DNA from: Nostoc sp. FACHB-152
Lineage (GTDB): Bacteria > Cyanobacteriota > Cyanobacteriia > Cyanobacteriales > Nostocaceae
Direction of reading: 5' to 3'
Assembly: GCF_014697475.1 (NCBI RefSeq)
Contig: NZ_JACJRV010000004.1
Coordinates: forward strand, 186,001-250,000
Length of the DNA stretch: 64,000 bases
The position numbers were made by a program, and so were the translations under genes. The notes beneath the pieces are model-generated. The model saw only the letters and a list, made by a program, of their open reading frames with translations. It was not told the origin of the DNA and searched no databases. Below are positions 1-12,144 of the stretch, piece by piece (within the stretch, counting starts at the first letter, position 1; each line of letters begins with the position of its first letter).

Positions 1-233
1 ATTTGTACATTAAGACCGCAGGAGAGCAGGGGCGGGAGAGAGAGTGAAGTTGAAGTTTTTCTATTAAATCAAAAATATGCAAGTTAAATGTGGAACAGCT
101 TACTAAGTTGGGATTTTAACTTCAGTTCAAGTTAAGGACTTAAATTCGCTCACTTGGACGAAAAAATCAGGCTTTTACGCTGTCAAAACCAAGGACAGAA
201 TAACAGTTTCAGCTTATCTCGAACTTGGTTAAA

Positions 234-272
234 AAGAAAAAGGCAAAAGAAATTTGTCTTTTGCCTTTTTAA
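234..272 (-). terminator. Rho-independent terminator after rpoC2
   Basis: An inverted repeat pairs AAAAAGGCAAAAGA with TCTTTTGCCTTTTT around a short AT-rich loop. Read on the minus strand it ends in a T-rich tract (CTTTTT). It lies about 20 bases after the rpoC2 stop, so it should end the rpoB-rpoC1-rpoC2 transcript. Bases 1-233 beyond it show no gene or clear structure. Confidence 0.8.
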
Positions 273-292
273 TTAATGATTAACTTTCAATT

Positions 293-3200
293 TTAGATAT
301 CGAAATCATCCTCGTCGTCATCTTCCTCATCGTCATCGTCATCGTCATCTGCTACGAGGTCATGAACTTCATCGGCGATTAAATCATCTTCATCAAGAAA
401 TGACCCTGTAAGACGACTACCATATGTCCCTTCTGTTAGGGAAGGTGTATCTAGATTGTAAGCACGAGCGGTGCGATCGTCTAACACCATATCTAGGGGA
501 TCATCAACTTCATCCAAGACACTTGTAGTGTCCAGAGTTGCATAATCATCGATCGCACCGGGTTCATCATAGGTATTGTATCCAGTACCCGCCGGAATCA
601 ATCGTCCGATAATTACGTTCTCTTTCAAACCACGCAGCCAGTCGGATTTCCCTTCAATAGCTGCTTCAGTCAAGACCCGTGTTGTTTCTTGGAAAGATGC
701 AGCCGAGATAAAGCTGTCTGTGTTCAAAGATGCTTTGGTGATACCCAACAATACTGGTGTGTATTGAGCGCGCGCACCACCTGTAATTGCCATTGCTTCG
801 TTGACTTGTTCAACTTGGCGTAATTCTACCAACTCACCCGGAAGCATTGTAGTGTCTCCACCATCATCAATCCGCACTTTGTTGGTCATCTGGCGCACAA
901 TTACTTCAATGTGTTTGTCGGCGATATCAATACCTTGGGACTGATACACCAATTGCACTTCGTTCACCAAGAATGTTTGCACCTTCTGCAAAGCATGGCT
1001 GGCGCAAGCGTAGACTCCATCCTCAGAACCTAAGCTGAAGAAGATTTCCAGAATTTCGTGGGGGTTAGATGGGCCATCAGTGATTGGTTGTCCGGCTAAG
1101 ACGTGAGAACCATCGGGTACGATCAGGTTTTGTCCTGGGCCAAGGGGATAGTCGGTGACTACACCATTAGATTCCACAATCTTGACAGCGATCGCTTCAT
1201 CGCCATCACCATAAACTACCTTAACTTCACCAGCCCGGCGTACTAAAATACACGCTTCTTTTGGCTTCCGAGCTTCCAGAAGTTCTTCAATCCGTGGCAA
1301 ACCTTGAATGATGTCTCCAGTTTTGGCACGTTCAAATACCAACAGCACTAAGTTATCACCGCGCTGTACTAAATCACCATCTTCAATCTGCAACACTGCA
1401 CCAGGGCTGACTCGGTAAGGACGACCAGCACGAATAGTCACAGTATATTTCTGGGTACTGAGTGCTGATTCCTCACCAGATGCTGCCGGAGCCGCATTCT
1501 TAATCTCTACAATTTCCCCAGATTCTTCTGCAAATACTCCCGGAGTAATTTCGGCACCTTCGACCATTAAATCGCCGACTTTCACTTTGGGTTTAGAGGC
1601 AGTAGTCATCGTAATCATATCGCTGTGACGCAATACTAAGCAACGGCGCACTGCTTCTATACCTTTTTGGACACCCCGTACAATACCGCCTTCTTTACAC
1701 AAGATTTGGGTACGTGCGACTACAGCACCAGGGGCAATAGTTAGTCCATCTTGAACTTCCAGACTTGTCTGGGTACTACCTTGGGTGGCATCAGCCACAA
1801 TGTCACGACGAACTACTAATGACTCCAAAATTACTAGCTGTAAGCGTTGTATATCTGGGTCTTCGGCATCCGCCACCAATTCAATATCTGCTGCTAAAGG
1901 AGAAGCATTATGGTCTTGTTCACCTTCTTGCTCAATTTCTAACACTAGCTGAGTACGTAGCAGTTCCACACCTTCTACCGATTTGACGCGTTCAGCATCT
2001 TTGTAAGGTAGACGTTGCACTGCTCGCAATTGAATTGAACGTCCAGTTTGCTGACTAACAGATGTTGTAGAAGGCACATCTGGGGTGTTGGGTACAGCAA
2101 ATTCAACTACCGGACGGCTCAACAATGCTGGGCCTTCGGGAGACTCTACATACTGGATGTAGCGCAATTCTGTAAAGGTTTGTCCTAACAGTTCTTCTCC
2201 TGGCTGGACAAAAGTGTTATCTCTGCCGATGACAGCTTCAGGATCATCAACCATCAGCAGTTCACCGGGTTTAATGACTACTTCCCGCAGAATGTCATTT
2301 TTCTGAGTGACTTCTACTACACCACTGTTTTGGCAGAAGATATCTTTAACTACTTCCGAGCCAGCTTCGACAAACTGACCATCTTCAACCAACAGCAAGG
2401 AAATATCTTTATTAACTTCATGGGTTTCTTCAGGAATCCACAACATTGTGCCTCCCTGTACCACTTCATAACCTTGCTTGGCTTTGCCTTTCTTCTGAAC
2501 TTCTAGCCCAGCGAATTTCAAAAAGCCACCAGTGGTAGTGCGATAGCGGTCATCGATTAACTCAGCAACTACTTGACCATTTTGCACTTTAGTGCCAGGA
2601 GTAGCTCGGAGGTTAAATTCTTGGTTGTTACCAGTGGATATGAGATAGTTGTTCCGTCCTTGAGAACTATTGACTGTAACGGTTGCTTGGTCTAAAACTA
2701 CCGAAGCTGTGATGATTTCAATTTCTCTAGTATTCTTGCCTGGTGTAGCTTCCGGTAAACGTACCACACCACCGTGCTGACTGGTCAGTTTGGTTTCAGC
2801 TAAAACGCCATTACTAGCAATGCGATCGCCATTGTTAACTACCAATTCTGCACCAGGAGGCAAGTTATAAACTTCCCCAGATAGAATCCAAATCAAACCA
2901 CCTCGTGATGCTGTGGTTGTGGTGTTACCTTGACGGTCTGTTTTTTGTTCAGCAACGACATCGGCAAATTTGACTTCTCCAGCCAAGTCAGTGGCCACAT
3001 CTTTGACCGCTTTTTCCGTGTTGGTACGAGTTGTCCGACCCCCAATCGCTACTTCTGCCAGTAACTGTCCTTGTTTTACCTGCTGACCATCAACTATATA
3101 TAGTGTTGAACCTTGGGTAACTTGAATTTCTTGGGCAACGGGAGTTTCCGAACCTTCTTTCTTGGGTTCTAACATCAAGATGCCGTTAGCTTCCACATAC

Positions 3201-4345
3201 AAAGCATCTTCACCGTGGCGTGTACGGTAGGGTCTTGTCCGCAATTTCCGGGGAATCTTGACTGTCCCAGCCATTTTAGAGCGCACTTGCTGGGCTACTT
3301 CCCCAGTGAATACACCCCCTGTGTGGAATGTCCGCATGGTTAGCTGAGTACCGGGTTCACCGATACTTTGAGCAGCGATGATCCCCACAGCTTCGCCCAA
3401 GTCTACCATCTTGGCGTGAGCCAAACTCCAGCCGTAGCAGTGTTGACATACAGAACGTGCGGCTTCACAAGTCAGAGGCGATCGCACCACAACTTCTTTG
3501 ACCCCAGCTTTTTGAATTTCTTTGGCCAAGTCATCAGAAATGGGGGTGTTGCGTGGTGCAATTACTTCTTTGGTTGTAGGATGTACTATATCTTCTCCCA
3601 CGACCCGTCCCATCAAACGAGTTGCTATAGGAATCAAAGTTTTGCTACCTTCTGTCATCGACTGTAGGGCTAGACCTCTGTTAGTACCACAATCGAATTC
3701 TCGAACAATCACATCCTGAGATACGTCTACAAGACGACGGGTCAGATAACCAGAGTCAGCCGTCCGTAAAGCTGTATCTACCAAGCCTTTACGCGCGCCG
3801 TAAGAGGAAATAATATATTCCGTTACAGTCAACCCTTCCCGGAAGTTGGTTTTAATTGGTAAGTCAATAATTTCCCCTTGCGGATCTGCCATCAGTCCCC
3901 GCATTCCCACCAGCTGCCGGACTTGGGAGATATTCCCCCGCGCCCCAGAGAACGCCATCATGTACACAGAGTTGAGGGGATTGGTTTGCTTAAAGTGGGT
4001 GACTACCTCATCCTTAAGAGCTTCACTAGTACCGTTCCAAGTATCAATTACTTTTTGGAAGCGTTCAACTTCAGTAATTTCTCCCCGTTGATAACGAGCT
4101 TCTGTAGCGCGGATTTCTTCTTCTGCTGCTTCCAGAAGACTGCGCTTACTAGGTGGTACCATCAAGTCATCAACACTGATGGAAACTCCGGCTCTAGTAG
4201 CATAACGGAAACCCAAATCTTTCAGCTTATCCGCCATTACAGCAGTTCGCGCCGTTCCGTAGTGCGTAAACGCCCAAGAGATAAGATTTCTCAGCTGACC
4301 TTTATCAACTACGCGATTGCGAAAAACTTTTTTTTCGTTAGTCAT
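293..4345 (-). CDS. rpoC2: DNA-directed RNA polymerase subunit beta' (C-terminal part, RpoC2)
   Basis: RpoC2 is the C-terminal portion of the beta' subunit, which in cyanobacteria and plastids is a separate polypeptide from RpoC1 (gamma). It contributes the bridge helix and trigger loop to the catalytic centre of RNA polymerase. The 1350-residue product shows the zinc-site cysteines (C218 in FDCGTNRG; C293, C300 and C303 in [11 protein letters not shown]), then the trigger-loop segment around residues 318-345 ([21 protein letters not shown] region). A very long insertion of barrel-hybrid repeats typical of cyanobacterial RpoC2 (SI3) follows. The C-terminus is a run of Asp/Glu. Third gene of the rpoB-rpoC1-rpoC2 operon, 102 bases after rpoC1. 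The ATG has AAGGA upstream. The identification is secure. Confidence 0.98.
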   Translation of the reverse strand: MTNEKKVFRNRVVDKGQLRNLISWAFTHYGTARTAVMADKLKDLGFRYATRAGVSISVDDLMVPPSKRSLLEAAEEEIRATEARYQRGEITEVERFQKVIDTWNGTSEALKDEVVTHFKQTNPLNSVYMMAFSGARGNISQVRQLVGMRGLMADPQGEIIDLPIKTNFREGLTVTEYIISSYGARKGLVDTALRTADSGYLTRRLVDVSQDVIVREFDCGTNRGLALQSMTEGSKTLIPIATRLMGRVVGEDIVHPTTKEVIAPRNTPISDDLAKEIQKAGVKEVVVRSPLTCEAARSVCQHCYGWSLAHAKMVDLGEAVGIIAAQSIGEPGTQLTMRTFHTGGVFTGEVAQQVRSKMAGTVKIPRKLRTRPYRTRHGEDALYVEANGILMLEPKKEGSETPVAQEIQVTQGSTLYIVDGQQVKQGQLLAEVAIGGRTTRTNTEKAVKDVATDLAGEVKFADVVAEQKTDRQGNTTTTASRGGLIWILSGEVYNLPPGAELVVNNGDRIASNGVLAETKLTSQHGGVVRLPEATPGKNTREIEIITASVVLDQATVTVNSSQGRNNYLISTGNNQEFNLRATPGTKVQNGQVVAELIDDRYRTTTGGFLKFAGLEVQKKGKAKQGYEVVQGGTMLWIPEETHEVNKDISLLLVEDGQFVEAGSEVVKDIFCQNSGVVEVTQKNDILREVVIKPGELLMVDDPEAVIGRDNTFVQPGEELLGQTFTELRYIQYVESPEGPALLSRPVVEFAVPNTPDVPSTTSVSQQTGRSIQLRAVQRLPYKDAERVKSVEGVELLRTQLVLEIEQEGEQDHNASPLAADIELVADAEDPDIQRLQLVILESLVVRRDIVADATQGSTQTSLEVQDGLTIAPGAVVARTQILCKEGGIVRGVQKGIEAVRRCLVLRHSDMITMTTASKPKVKVGDLMVEGAEITPGVFAEESGEIVEIKNAAPAASGEESALSTQKYTVTIRAGRPYRVSPGAVLQIEDGDLVQRGDNLVLLVFERAKTGDIIQGLPRIEELLEARKPKEACILVRRAGEVKVVYGDGDEAIAVKIVESNGVVTDYPLGPGQNLIVPDGSHVLAGQPITDGPSNPHEILEIFFSLGSEDGVYACASHALQKVQTFLVNEVQLVYQSQGIDIADKHIEVIVRQMTNKVRIDDGGDTTMLPGELVELRQVEQVNEAMAITGGARAQYTPVLLGITKASLNTDSFISAASFQETTRVLTEAAIEGKSDWLRGLKENVIIGRLIPAGTGYNTYDEPGAIDDYATLDTTSVLDEVDDPLDMVLDDRTARAYNLDTPSLTEGTYGSRLTGSFLDEDDLIADEVHDLVADDDDDDDEEDDDEDDFDI

Positions 4346-4362
4346 TAGTCTATTAGTCCTTG

Positions 4363-4434
4363 GTCAATAGTCAATAGTCAATAGTCATTTGTCAATGGTC
4401 ATTTGCCCTTTGCTCATCACAAATGACAAATGAC
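4363..4434. repeat. Heptamer repeats in the rpoC1-rpoC2 spacer
   Basis: Six consecutive 7-base units lie in register at 4363-4404: GTCAATA three times, then GTCATTT, GTCAATG, GTCATTT. Two inverted units AAATGAC follow at 4421-4434, so the transcript could fold back on itself. This looks like the short tandemly repeated heptamers known from heterocystous cyanobacteria. It sits inside an operon, just upstream of the rpoC2 ribosome-binding site. Confidence 0.75.
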
Positions 4435-4447
4435 AAAGGAAAAATAA

Positions 4448-6325
4448 CTAACTTGCTAGTGCTTCCTGAATTGCCTTGTTGTAAATTACGCGGCCAGGTG
4501 TTGTGCGTATGTACTGAGAAATCAAATTACCTTCGGAGTCTTCCCGGACTCGGCGGTACTTGTACAGTAACGTCCGGCTACCGTCACCGTTGTCGGTTAC
4601 TTCTAGAGGTTCTGTATCTGGTTGGTCTGATTCAATGTCACCATCAAAACGCACGTATATATAGGCGTGTAAGTCTATTTGCTGTTGCTCAAAAGCCATA
4701 ATTACGTCTTCTAGCGAAGCAAAGTATTTACCTGCACCTTTTGTAGCGTGGGGATTTTCTGCTGTTAAGTAGTAAGCTCCCAATACCATGTCTTGGCTAG
4801 GCGTAATAATTGGTTTGCCTGTAGCTGGCGACAAAATATTATTAGAAGCCAACATCAACAACCTTGCTTCCGCCTGACTTTCCAAGGACAGTGGTACGTG
4901 TACCGCCATTTGGTCTCCGTCAAAGTCAGCGTTAAACGCTGGACAAACTAGCGGATGCAGTTGAATTGCTCGTCCTTCCACTAAAATTGGTTCAAAAGCC
5001 TGAATCCCCAATCTGTGTAGCGTTGGTGCGCGGTTCAGCAGCACTGGGTGTCCTTCAATCACTTCCTCTAGGACATCCCAAACACTGGGATCGGAACGAG
5101 AAATTAATTTTTTCGCTGCTTTAATGTTGTTAACCATACCGCTACGAATCAGGCGGTTGATCACAAACGGTTGAAATAGCTCAATTGCCATTTCTCTAGG
5201 TAAGCCGCACTGGTGAATATTCAGCTTCGGCCCAACTACAATTACAGAACGTCCAGAGTAGTCAACCCGTTTACCCAACAAGTTTTGTCGGAAGCGTCCT
5301 TGCTTACCTTCAATAATGTCAGATAAGGATTTTAGCGGTCGGTTATTAGCACCAACTACTGTACGACCTCGACGACCGTTATCAATTAGCGCATCTACTG
5401 CTTCTTGCAGCATCCGCTTCTCGTTCCGCACAATAATTTCTGGGGCCAAAATTTCTTGCAAGCGTGCCAGACGATTGTTGCGGTTAATAACGCGTCTGTA
5501 TAAATCATTTAAGTCGCTGGTTGCAAACCGTCCACCATCTAGTTGCACCATTGGGCGCAAGTCAGGCGGAATCACAGGAATAACTGACATTACCATCCAC
5601 TCTGGTTTGGAACCAGTAGCAATGAAGTTATCAATTACCCGCAGACGCTTAATTAGTTTTGCCCGTTTTTGTCCTTTGGCAGTACTAATTTCTTCACGTA
5701 AATTTTCTGCTTCTTGCTCTAAATTAATATCAGCTAGTAAGCGCAACAGTGCTTCAGCACCAATACCTACCTCTACCCCTTGTAAGATAGAATCTTCACT
5801 GTAGATTTGGTCTTCAATTTCTAACCACTGATCTTCGCTCAGTAGTTGCTTATAGGTTAGAGTTTCAGCATTACCAGGACTAAGAACAACATAAGAGTTG
5901 AAATAAACTATTTGCTCTACATCCCGCAAAGGCATATCTAACAGGATGGCAATATAGCTAGGTATGCCTTTGAGATACCAAACGTGCGCCACTGGTGCAG
6001 CGAGTTTGATGTACCCCATACGATGACGGCGTACTCTAGACTCAGTAACTTCTACACCACAGCGTTCACAAACAATACCTCTGTGTCTTACTCTCTTATA
6101 CTTACCGCAATGGCATTCCCAATCTTTTGCAGGGCCAAAGATCCGTTCACAAAATAAGCCATCCATTTCGGGCTTAAGAGTACGATAATTAATCGTTTCG
6201 GGCTTGGTGACTTCACCTACTAATTGACCATTGGGTAGGGTGCGTTCTCCCCATTGTCGAATGCGTTCTGGCGATGCCAAACCGATTTTTACGTAGTCAA
6301 ACTGATTAGTTTGGGCTGATCTCAT
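4448..6325 (-). CDS. rpoC1: DNA-directed RNA polymerase subunit gamma (RpoC1)
   Basis: N-terminal portion of the split beta' subunit, 625 residues, the usual length in Nostoc relatives. The zinc ribbon is visible (C71, C73, C86, C89). The catalytic magnesium-binding motif NADFDGD is at residues 465-471, and the clamp and active-site region lie between them. The protein joins RpoB and RpoC2 to form the cyanobacterial core polymerase. It is the middle gene of the operon, 127 bases after rpoB and 102 before rpoC2. The split of beta' into two genes is itself a marker of cyanobacteria and plastids. Confidence 0.98.
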   Translation of the reverse strand: MRSAQTNQFDYVKIGLASPERIRQWGERTLPNGQLVGEVTKPETINYRTLKPEMDGLFCERIFGPAKDWECHCGKYKRVRHRGIVCERCGVEVTESRVRRHRMGYIKLAAPVAHVWYLKGIPSYIAILLDMPLRDVEQIVYFNSYVVLSPGNAETLTYKQLLSEDQWLEIEDQIYSEDSILQGVEVGIGAEALLRLLADINLEQEAENLREEISTAKGQKRAKLIKRLRVIDNFIATGSKPEWMVMSVIPVIPPDLRPMVQLDGGRFATSDLNDLYRRVINRNNRLARLQEILAPEIIVRNEKRMLQEAVDALIDNGRRGRTVVGANNRPLKSLSDIIEGKQGRFRQNLLGKRVDYSGRSVIVVGPKLNIHQCGLPREMAIELFQPFVINRLIRSGMVNNIKAAKKLISRSDPSVWDVLEEVIEGHPVLLNRAPTLHRLGIQAFEPILVEGRAIQLHPLVCPAFNADFDGDQMAVHVPLSLESQAEARLLMLASNNILSPATGKPIITPSQDMVLGAYYLTAENPHATKGAGKYFASLEDVIMAFEQQQIDLHAYIYVRFDGDIESDQPDTEPLEVTDNGDGSRTLLYKYRRVREDSEGNLISQYIRTTPGRVIYNKAIQEALAS

Positions 6326-6407
6326 ACGGAAATATCAAGTATGAAGGATGAATTATGAATTATTCAATTTAGGGTTAAAGGTCAAGGATGAATTACTTGC
6401 TATTAGA

Positions 6408-6439
6408 CATAAAGGTTGAAAGATAATTCAACCTTTATG
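6408..6439 (-). repeat. Perfect hairpin in the rpoB-rpoC1 spacer
   Basis: A perfect 13-base-pair inverted repeat (CATAAAGGTTGAA / TTCAACCTTTATG) has a six-base loop. It lies 14 bases after the rpoB stop codon inside the operon. No T-tract follows on the minus strand, so it looks more like an RNA-processing, stability or repeat-derived element than a terminator. Confidence 0.6.
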
Positions 6440-6452
6440 CCTTCATCCTTAT

Positions 6453-9400
6453 TTACTCATCGTCGTCCAACGATTCACGAGATAGAGATTCGTAAGTTGG
6501 TCGCGGTGGTGTCCGTCGGGCTGCTTGGTCTGCCATTAAATCGACTTCTACATCCAAGGAACTACCGTCTGCTTGTGTTTCTACTTTATGAACAGCAATA
6601 TCTAAACCTAAAGATTGCAGTTCTCGCATCAACACTTTAAAGGATTCAGGTGTACCTGGACGAGGAATGGCTTTACCTTTAACGATCGCATTTAACGCTT
6701 CGTTCCGCCCCTGCATATCGTCAGATTTAACTGTCAGCAATTCCTGCAAGGTGTAGGCTGCACCAAAGGCTTCCAACGCCCACACTTCCATTTCTCCAAA
6801 TCGCTGACCACCTTGTTGTGCTTTACCACCCAAGGGTTGCTGAGTAACCAAGGAGTACGGGCCTGTAGAACGGGCGTGAATCTTGTCATCCACCAAATGC
6901 ACCAGTTTCAGCATATAAGCTACGCCGATGGTGATTGGTCTATCAAAGGGTTCGCCTGTACGACCGTCAAACACCATGATTTTGCCAGGATCATCTGGGT
7001 TGTATACCCAGTCTCTACCTGTTTCGTCCCGCGCTTCTTGCAATTTGCCATGCACAATTCGGCGGGATGATTCTTCGCCATACATTTCATCGAAAGGAGT
7101 AATCTTAAACCGCACTCCCAAGGTATGACCAGCCCAACCCAACAGACACTCAAATACCTGTCCAACGTTCATCCGGCTAGGTACGCCCAGGGGGTTAAGT
7201 ACGATGTCTACTGGTGAACCATCTGGTAAGTAAGGCATATCTTCCAGTGGCAATATCCGAGAAATAATCCCTTTATTACCGTGGCGACCTGCCATTTTGT
7301 CCCCAACTTGGATTTTCCGCTTTTGCGCGACATATACGCGCACTACCATGTTGGCTCCCGGTGGCAATTCATCGCCTTGTTCACGGGTAAACAAGCGCAC
7401 GTCAACTACTCGACCTTTTTCTCCGTTAGGTACACGCAAAGAGTTATCACGTACATCCCGCGCTTTTTCCCCGAAGATGGCACGTAAGAGTTTTTCTTCT
7501 GGTGGTTGGTCAGATTCACCTTTAGGTGTAACTTTACCTACTAAGATGTCTCCTGATTCTACCCACGCCCCAATGCGGATAATGCCTTGTTCGTCTAACT
7601 GGCGTAAAGCATCTTCCCCGACGTTGGGAATTTCTCTAGTGATTTCTTCTGGGCCAAGTTTTGTTTGTCGAGCCTCAATTTCATATTTTTCAATGTGAAT
7701 TGAGGTGTAAACGTCATCCTGTACCAACCGCTCAGAAATCAGAATCGCGTCTTCGTAGTTGTAGCCTTCCCAAGGCATATAGGCGACTACAATATTTTGT
7801 CCTAACGCTAATTCGCCACCTTCTGTGGATGAACCATCTGCTAGTACTTGTCCAGCCACAACCTTTTCACCAATTCGCACCAAGGGTTTCTGGTTTAAAC
7901 AGGTATCTTGGTTAGAGCGTTGATACTTAGAAACGGTGTACCGAATTTCTGGCGCATTGGGTTTGGGACGCACCCGGATTTCCGTCGCATCAACGTAGGT
8001 GACATCCCCATCAGTACGGGATACAATTACCATCCCGGAGTCTCTCGCACCTTGAGCTTCCAAACCAGTTCCGACTAAGGGACGCTCTGGTTTGAGCAAG
8101 GGTACTGCTTGGCGTTGCATATTGGAACCCATCAGCGCGCGGTTAGCGTCGTCATGTTCCAAGAAGGGAATCATGCTAGTTGCAACCGATACAATCTGTA
8201 CTGGAGAGACTGCTACGTAGTCTACCTGTTCTGGTGTTGTGGTGGAGAATTCTTGACGGTAACGTACTGGTACTTGCGGCCCAATAATTAGACCATTTTC
8301 ATCAACAGGTATGTCTCCTGGTGCGACCCGCAGATCGTCTTCTTCATCGGCGGTCATGTAAACGGGAGGTAGATCAAATCTTACCCGCGCGTTCTCTACA
8401 GGCCGGAATGGCGTTTCTAAAAATCCGTACTGGTTAACACGGGCATGGGTAGCCAAGGAACCAATCAAACCAGCGTTGGGGCCTTCTGGGGTTTCAATGG
8501 GACAAATCCGTCCGTAGTGGGAGGGGTGAATGTCTCGCACCGCAAATCCTGCCCGTTCTCTAGTCAAACCACCAGGTCCTAAAGCGGAAAGTCGGCGTTT
8601 ATGGGTCAGTTCTGCCAGTGGATTAGTTTGATCCATGAACTGACTTAATTGGCTGGAACCAAAGAATTCTTTGATGGCTGCTACCAATGGTTTGGGGTTC
8701 ACCAAGGATGCTGGGGTGAGAACTTCCGCATCAGATACGGTCATCCGTTCTCTGATAATCCGTTCTAGGCGGTTTAAACCTACCCGTACTTGGTTTTGCA
8801 GCAATTCGCCCACGCTTCTTACACGACGATTGCCTAAGTGGTCAATGTCATCTATACTACCAATGTCATATTCCAGGTTGATCAGGTAATCTACAGCCGA
8901 CAAAATATCGCCAGGGGTCAGCACGCGCATGGTGTCGGGAACTGATAACCGGAGTTTTTTGTTAAGTTTATATCGACCAACACGACCCAAGTCATAGCGT
9001 TTGGGATCGAAGAAGCGAGAGTCTAATAGTTGTTGTCCACCTAGTACGGTGGGTGGTTCACCAGGACGGAGTTTGCGATACAACTCCATGAGGGCTTCTT
9101 CTTCTGAGAATTGCCCTTCTTTTTCGATGGTTTTTTGGAAATATTCTGGGTGGCGCAGGGCATCAAAAATTTCATTATCTGATAAACCCAAGGCTTTCAG
9201 GAGTACCTGGGCTGAAAGTTTACGGGTTTTGTCGATGCGTACCCACACCAAGTCGTTACGGTCTGTTTCAAATTTTAGCCATGCTCCCCGGTTGGGAATC
9301 AGACTGGCTGAATAAGTACGTCGCCCGTTTTTATCGATTTCTGATTTGTAGTAAACTCCAGGCGATCGCACAATTTGGTTGACGATTACCCGCTCGGCTC

Positions 9401-9752
9401 CGTTAATAATAAAGGTGCCGCGATCGGTCATTAACGGCAAATCACCAATAAATACTTCTTGTTCTTTAATGTCCCCTGTTTCTTTGTTCAACAGGCGTGT
9501 GGGAACATACATTTGGACTGCGTAGGTGCTATCCCGCCGTTTTGCTTCTTCTACGCTATACTTAGGCTCCTTAAGTTTATAGTTCTGACCTAAAAAGTGC
9601 AGCTCTAATTTACCTGTATAGTCTGTAATAGGACTAAAGGAGTTAAGTTCTTCTATCAGCCCTTCTTCTAAAAACCAGCGAAAACTCGATCGCTGGATTT
9701 CAATCAAGTCGGGCAACAAAAAGGCGGGTTCCATATACTTGTCTTTATTCAT
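6453..9752 (-). CDS. rpoB: DNA-directed RNA polymerase subunit beta (RpoB)
   Basis: The beta subunit forms one pincer of the polymerase and part of the catalytic centre. The 1099-residue product starts [20 protein letters not shown] and shows the conserved lobe, the rifampicin-pocket region (around [18 protein letters not shown]) and the C-terminal hybrid-binding and clamp segments ([19 protein letters not shown]). It is the first gene of the rpoBC1C2 operon. The ATG is preceded by AAAGG at a seven-base spacing. A strong hairpin and a long leader lie upstream, so expression may be controlled post-initiation. The gene is full length with no anomaly seen. Confidence 0.98.
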   Translation of the reverse strand: MNKDKYMEPAFLLPDLIEIQRSSFRWFLEEGLIEELNSFSPITDYTGKLELHFLGQNYKLKEPKYSVEEAKRRDSTYAVQMYVPTRLLNKETGDIKEQEVFIGDLPLMTDRGTFIINGAERVIVNQIVRSPGVYYKSEIDKNGRRTYSASLIPNRGAWLKFETDRNDLVWVRIDKTRKLSAQVLLKALGLSDNEIFDALRHPEYFQKTIEKEGQFSEEEALMELYRKLRPGEPPTVLGGQQLLDSRFFDPKRYDLGRVGRYKLNKKLRLSVPDTMRVLTPGDILSAVDYLINLEYDIGSIDDIDHLGNRRVRSVGELLQNQVRVGLNRLERIIRERMTVSDAEVLTPASLVNPKPLVAAIKEFFGSSQLSQFMDQTNPLAELTHKRRLSALGPGGLTRERAGFAVRDIHPSHYGRICPIETPEGPNAGLIGSLATHARVNQYGFLETPFRPVENARVRFDLPPVYMTADEEDDLRVAPGDIPVDENGLIIGPQVPVRYRQEFSTTTPEQVDYVAVSPVQIVSVATSMIPFLEHDDANRALMGSNMQRQAVPLLKPERPLVGTGLEAQGARDSGMVIVSRTDGDVTYVDATEIRVRPKPNAPEIRYTVSKYQRSNQDTCLNQKPLVRIGEKVVAGQVLADGSSTEGGELALGQNIVVAYMPWEGYNYEDAILISERLVQDDVYTSIHIEKYEIEARQTKLGPEEITREIPNVGEDALRQLDEQGIIRIGAWVESGDILVGKVTPKGESDQPPEEKLLRAIFGEKARDVRDNSLRVPNGEKGRVVDVRLFTREQGDELPPGANMVVRVYVAQKRKIQVGDKMAGRHGNKGIISRILPLEDMPYLPDGSPVDIVLNPLGVPSRMNVGQVFECLLGWAGHTLGVRFKITPFDEMYGEESSRRIVHGKLQEARDETGRDWVYNPDDPGKIMVFDGRTGEPFDRPITIGVAYMLKLVHLVDDKIHARSTGPYSLVTQQPLGGKAQQGGQRFGEMEVWALEAFGAAYTLQELLTVKSDDMQGRNEALNAIVKGKAIPRPGTPESFKVLMRELQSLGLDIAVHKVETQADGSSLDVEVDLMADQAARRTPPRPTYESLSRESLDDDE

Positions 9753-9786
9753 GCCTCTACCTTTGTCAACCTGGTTAAACTTTTAG

Positions 9787-9829
9787 AGGACACTGCTGTG
9801 GGACGCTTCCTTCTACCAGCCAGTGTCCT
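9787..9829 (-). promoter_or_regulatory. Strong stem-loop in the rpoB 5' leader
   Basis: AGGACACTG (9787-9795) is perfectly complementary to CAGTGTCCT (9821-9829). On the transcript strand the stem extends by CTG/CAG across one bulged G, leaving an apical loop of about 18 bases. The structure ends about 35 bases upstream of the rpoB start. No T-tract follows, so it is not a simple terminator. A role in translational or stability control of rpoB is inference. Confidence 0.5.
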
Positions 9830-9871
9830 TAGCTGTTAGGAACTACTCCTTGTGCCACCTGCTATTTATTT

Positions 9872-9896
9872 CTGCGGTCTCCCGCAGCCATTTTTT
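9872..9896. repeat. GC-rich hairpin upstream of rpoB
   Basis: CTGCGG (9872-9877) pairs with CCGCAG (9882-9887) around a TCTC loop. A run of six T follows on the plus strand at 9891-9896. It has terminator form on the plus strand, but no plus-strand gene precedes it. On the minus strand it would be part of the rpoB leader. Confidence 0.4.
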
Positions 9897-10487
9897 AATC
9901 TGAACAGGGTGATTTTGCCAAGGGGGGTAAACGCCCTTGTAAACAGTCAATAGCTATTAAAATCCAGCTATTACCTTGATTTCTCAACAATAGAGGGTTG
10001 AGATATTTCTGCATATGGTTTCTTTTCCTCACTTCCCCTCCCAAAAACGCGTAAATTATCTGACGCTACTCAAAAATGTTGTATCTTTAAATACATCGTT
10101 TAATTTGACGATAAGTTAAAAAGATAATGAGAATCAGCCGCACTTTGTCGGTCTTTAATCAGATAAGCTTGGTTTTGGTGGGTTTTAATCACAAGGCAAT
10201 TACTTTTAACAATTTTCTATAGGTTTAAATACAAAGCAGGGTAGATTTTGCCAAAATCTGGCTTAATGTCGGTTGTCAAGGTTAGTCATGTATTTAGAGC
10301 ATCCGTATGTGGAGAGTGGAGGATGGTCAAGTTGATAACAATAGAGTATCTATCTTAAAATTTTTTTGTTTCTTCCTTTATCATTATGACGCAAGCTAAA
10401 TGTTTTGGAGGGATTAATATTATCATATTTTTATCCTCCTGATGTTTTATTCTTTTTACCACACCTTGCGGCCTAAACAGTTCAATA

Positions 10488-11282
10488 TTACAGAGCCAAT
10501 CCGAATAATTTACAGGCATTTTGCGTGGTTTGATGAGCGATCGCTTCTACTGTCTCTCCCCGCAACTGAGCTAATTTATCCGCTACATAACGCACATAAG
10601 CAGGCTCGTTGCGTTTTTCGCCCCGTTTTGGAACAGGAGCAAGGAATGGACAGTCTGTTTCAATTAATAGGCGATCGCTACTTACCATCGCAGCTGAGGC
10701 GTGAATGTCTTTAGCGTTTTTGAATGTCACAGTCCCGCTAAAGCTAATATAAAAACCCAGGTCAAGGAACCATTGAGTTTCTTCGGGTGTTCCACCCCAG
10801 CAATGCATAACACCCCGAATACTTCCCCCTTTAATATCCTGCCATTTTTGCAAGATTTCCCTCAATGAACTGGCTGCATCCCGACAGTGAATAATCACTG
10901 GAAGGTTGAGTTCGGCTGCGATGGCTAGTTGCGCTTCCAATACCATGTGCTGTTGCTCATAGTTTTCAGCTTTGTAGTAATCCAGACCCATTTCGCCAAT
11001 CGCTACTACTTTCGGTTCTGAACTTGCCAAGTATTTAATTTTCTCGGCTGTATCACTTTGCCATTTTTCGGCATCTAAAGGATGCAACCCCACAGCAAAG
11101 CTAAGTTCGGGAAATTGGTGGGCGATAGCTTGAATGCTGGAAAACTCTGATGGCTCGACACAAGAATGTACTAAACGTACTACTCCCGCTTCTTGCCACC
11201 GCGATCGCACTGCTGCTAAGTCTGGTTGGAAGCTATCAAAGTTAAGATGAACGTGGGTGTCAATCAGCTGCATTTTCGTCAA
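10488..11282 (-). CDS. tatD: TatD-family metal-dependent hydrolase (DNase)
   Basis: A TIM-barrel metallohydrolase of the TatD/YcfH family, whose members show metal-dependent 3'-5' DNase activity. The 264-residue product covers the whole domain. The metal-binding DTHVHLNF motif is at residues 8-15, followed by [18 protein letters not shown], the HCWGG strand and the C-terminal [11 protein letters not shown], which supply the expected His, Glu and Asp ligands. It lies 65 bases downstream of rpsT on the same strand, with a hairpin between them. The true cellular substrate is not visible from sequence. Confidence 0.93.
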   Translation of the reverse strand: MTKMQLIDTHVHLNFDSFQPDLAAVRSRWQEAGVVRLVHSCVEPSEFSSIQAIAHQFPELSFAVGLHPLDAEKWQSDTAEKIKYLASSEPKVVAIGEMGLDYYKAENYEQQHMVLEAQLAIAAELNLPVIIHCRDAASSLREILQKWQDIKGGSIRGVMHCWGGTPEETQWFLDLGFYISFSGTVTFKNAKDIHASAAMVSSDRLLIETDCPFLAPVPKRGEKRNEPAYVRYVADKLAQLRGETVEAIAHQTTQNACKLFGLAL

Positions 11283-11298
11283 TTATCAATGGTCAATT

Positions 11299-11341
11299 GT
11301 CCAAAGTCTGAGTTATTGACTCTGGACTCTTGACTTTGGAC
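11299..11341 (-). repeat. Inverted repeat between rpsT and tatD
   Basis: GTCCAAAGTC (11299-11308) is perfectly complementary to GACTTTGGAC (11332-11341). The interval holds further GACTCTG-like heptamers. It fills most of the spacer and could be a processing site or a partial terminator for rpsT. Similar material occurs in other spacers of this window. Confidence 0.5.
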
Positions 11342-11347
11342 TACTTA

Positions 11348-11641
11348 CTATGCTGTTTGTGCGAGTGGCTTGAGTCTTTGAGCTAGTCTCGATTTTTTTC
11401 TAGCACCATTGTTAGGATGCAGTACGCCACGCTTAACAGCTTTATCAATTTTGCTGTAAGCCTCAGCCAACCGTTCTTCTACTTGCTGTTTGAGTTCGGG
11501 CGTAGGATTAGCCGCGTAGGTTTCTACAACAGTAAGGTATTTTTTCATCAGCGTCTTAACAGCTGATTTGTAAGTTTTATTACGCAGCCGATTTCGTTCT
11601 CCGATTTTGGCGCGCTTGAGAGCAGACTTTGTATTCGCCAC
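11348..11641 (-). CDS. rpsT: 30S ribosomal protein S20
   Basis: A small basic protein that binds 16S rRNA early in 30S assembly. I place the start at a GTG (11641-11639), because S20 proteins begin (M)ANTKSALKR and the frame reads [17 protein letters not shown]. That gives 97 residues, the usual length. An upstream in-frame start would add eleven non-family residues. The helical, lysine-rich body and the C-terminal [10 protein letters not shown] segment fit the family. It is divergent from hisD across a roughly 500-base promoter region and co-directional with tatD. Confidence 0.95.
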   Translation of the reverse strand: MANTKSALKRAKIGERNRLRNKTYKSAVKTLMKKYLTVVETYAANPTPELKQQVEERLAEAYSKIDKAVKRGVLHPNNGARKKSRLAQRLKPLAQTA

Positions 11642-12144
11642 AGTCAATTCCAAAAAGACTATTAATATGTACACACACTACTAGATTTACTAATATAGCA
11701 TCTAAGATGCCAATGTCAGAATTTCCCCAAAAATTTTTGGGAAATAGCAAAAACAAAGAGTGTGCGGGTGTCGGGTGTCAGGGTATGAGGAAAATCTTAC
11801 CGTTACACTACTACACGGTTCACACCCAACCTAAGATTTTGTATGCTGAACCTGGGAATTAAGCTAGAATAAAGTACTTCAGTAAATTATTTCCCTAACT
11901 AACTACCACTATTATCAGCGGTGTAACTGTCAATGTTGCTTCCGAATCAGGATGAATTGTCAGTAGACACTAACTATAATGAGTCGTCTGATAAATTTAC
12001 CCATATGCTGGTAGCCTTGGTGGTATCAAAAAAATCCAGGTTAAGCTAGAGATGAGAATCAGAATGAAACTCGCCACCCTTAGGGGTTAAGAGCAAGACT
12101 AATTCTCAGGAATAATCTAAAAATTTTGGCATTTTCCTTACTCC
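11642..12144. other. Divergent promoter region between rpsT and hisD
   Basis: About 500 bases with no credible gene. It must hold promoters for rpsT (minus) and hisD (plus). A short direct repetition of GGGTGTC occurs near 11767-11785. I see no strong hairpin or recognisable operator. Confidence 0.5.

Larger units (their letters stand above)
9753..10487 (-). other. Long leader/promoter region of the rpo operon
   Basis: These 735 bases lie between the start of rpoB and the end of tatD. No credible gene is present. The rpoB-proximal 140 bases hold two inverted repeats listed separately. A weaker one (CAAGGG / CCCTTG) is at 9919-9939. A GGAGGGAT/ATCCTCC inverted repeat at 10407-10439 may act downstream of tatD. 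The rpo promoter must lie here, but I cannot place it from sequence alone. Confidence 0.6.

Noticed and set aside
4363-4434. Heptamer repeats as a CRISPR array
   Set aside because: Seven-base units with no spacers are simple tandem repeats, not CRISPR repeats.
11629-11862. 77-codon plus-strand open frame between rpsT and hisD
   Set aside because: Overlaps the rpsT start on the other strand, composition is not protein-like, and it crosses GGGTGTC-type repeated sequence.
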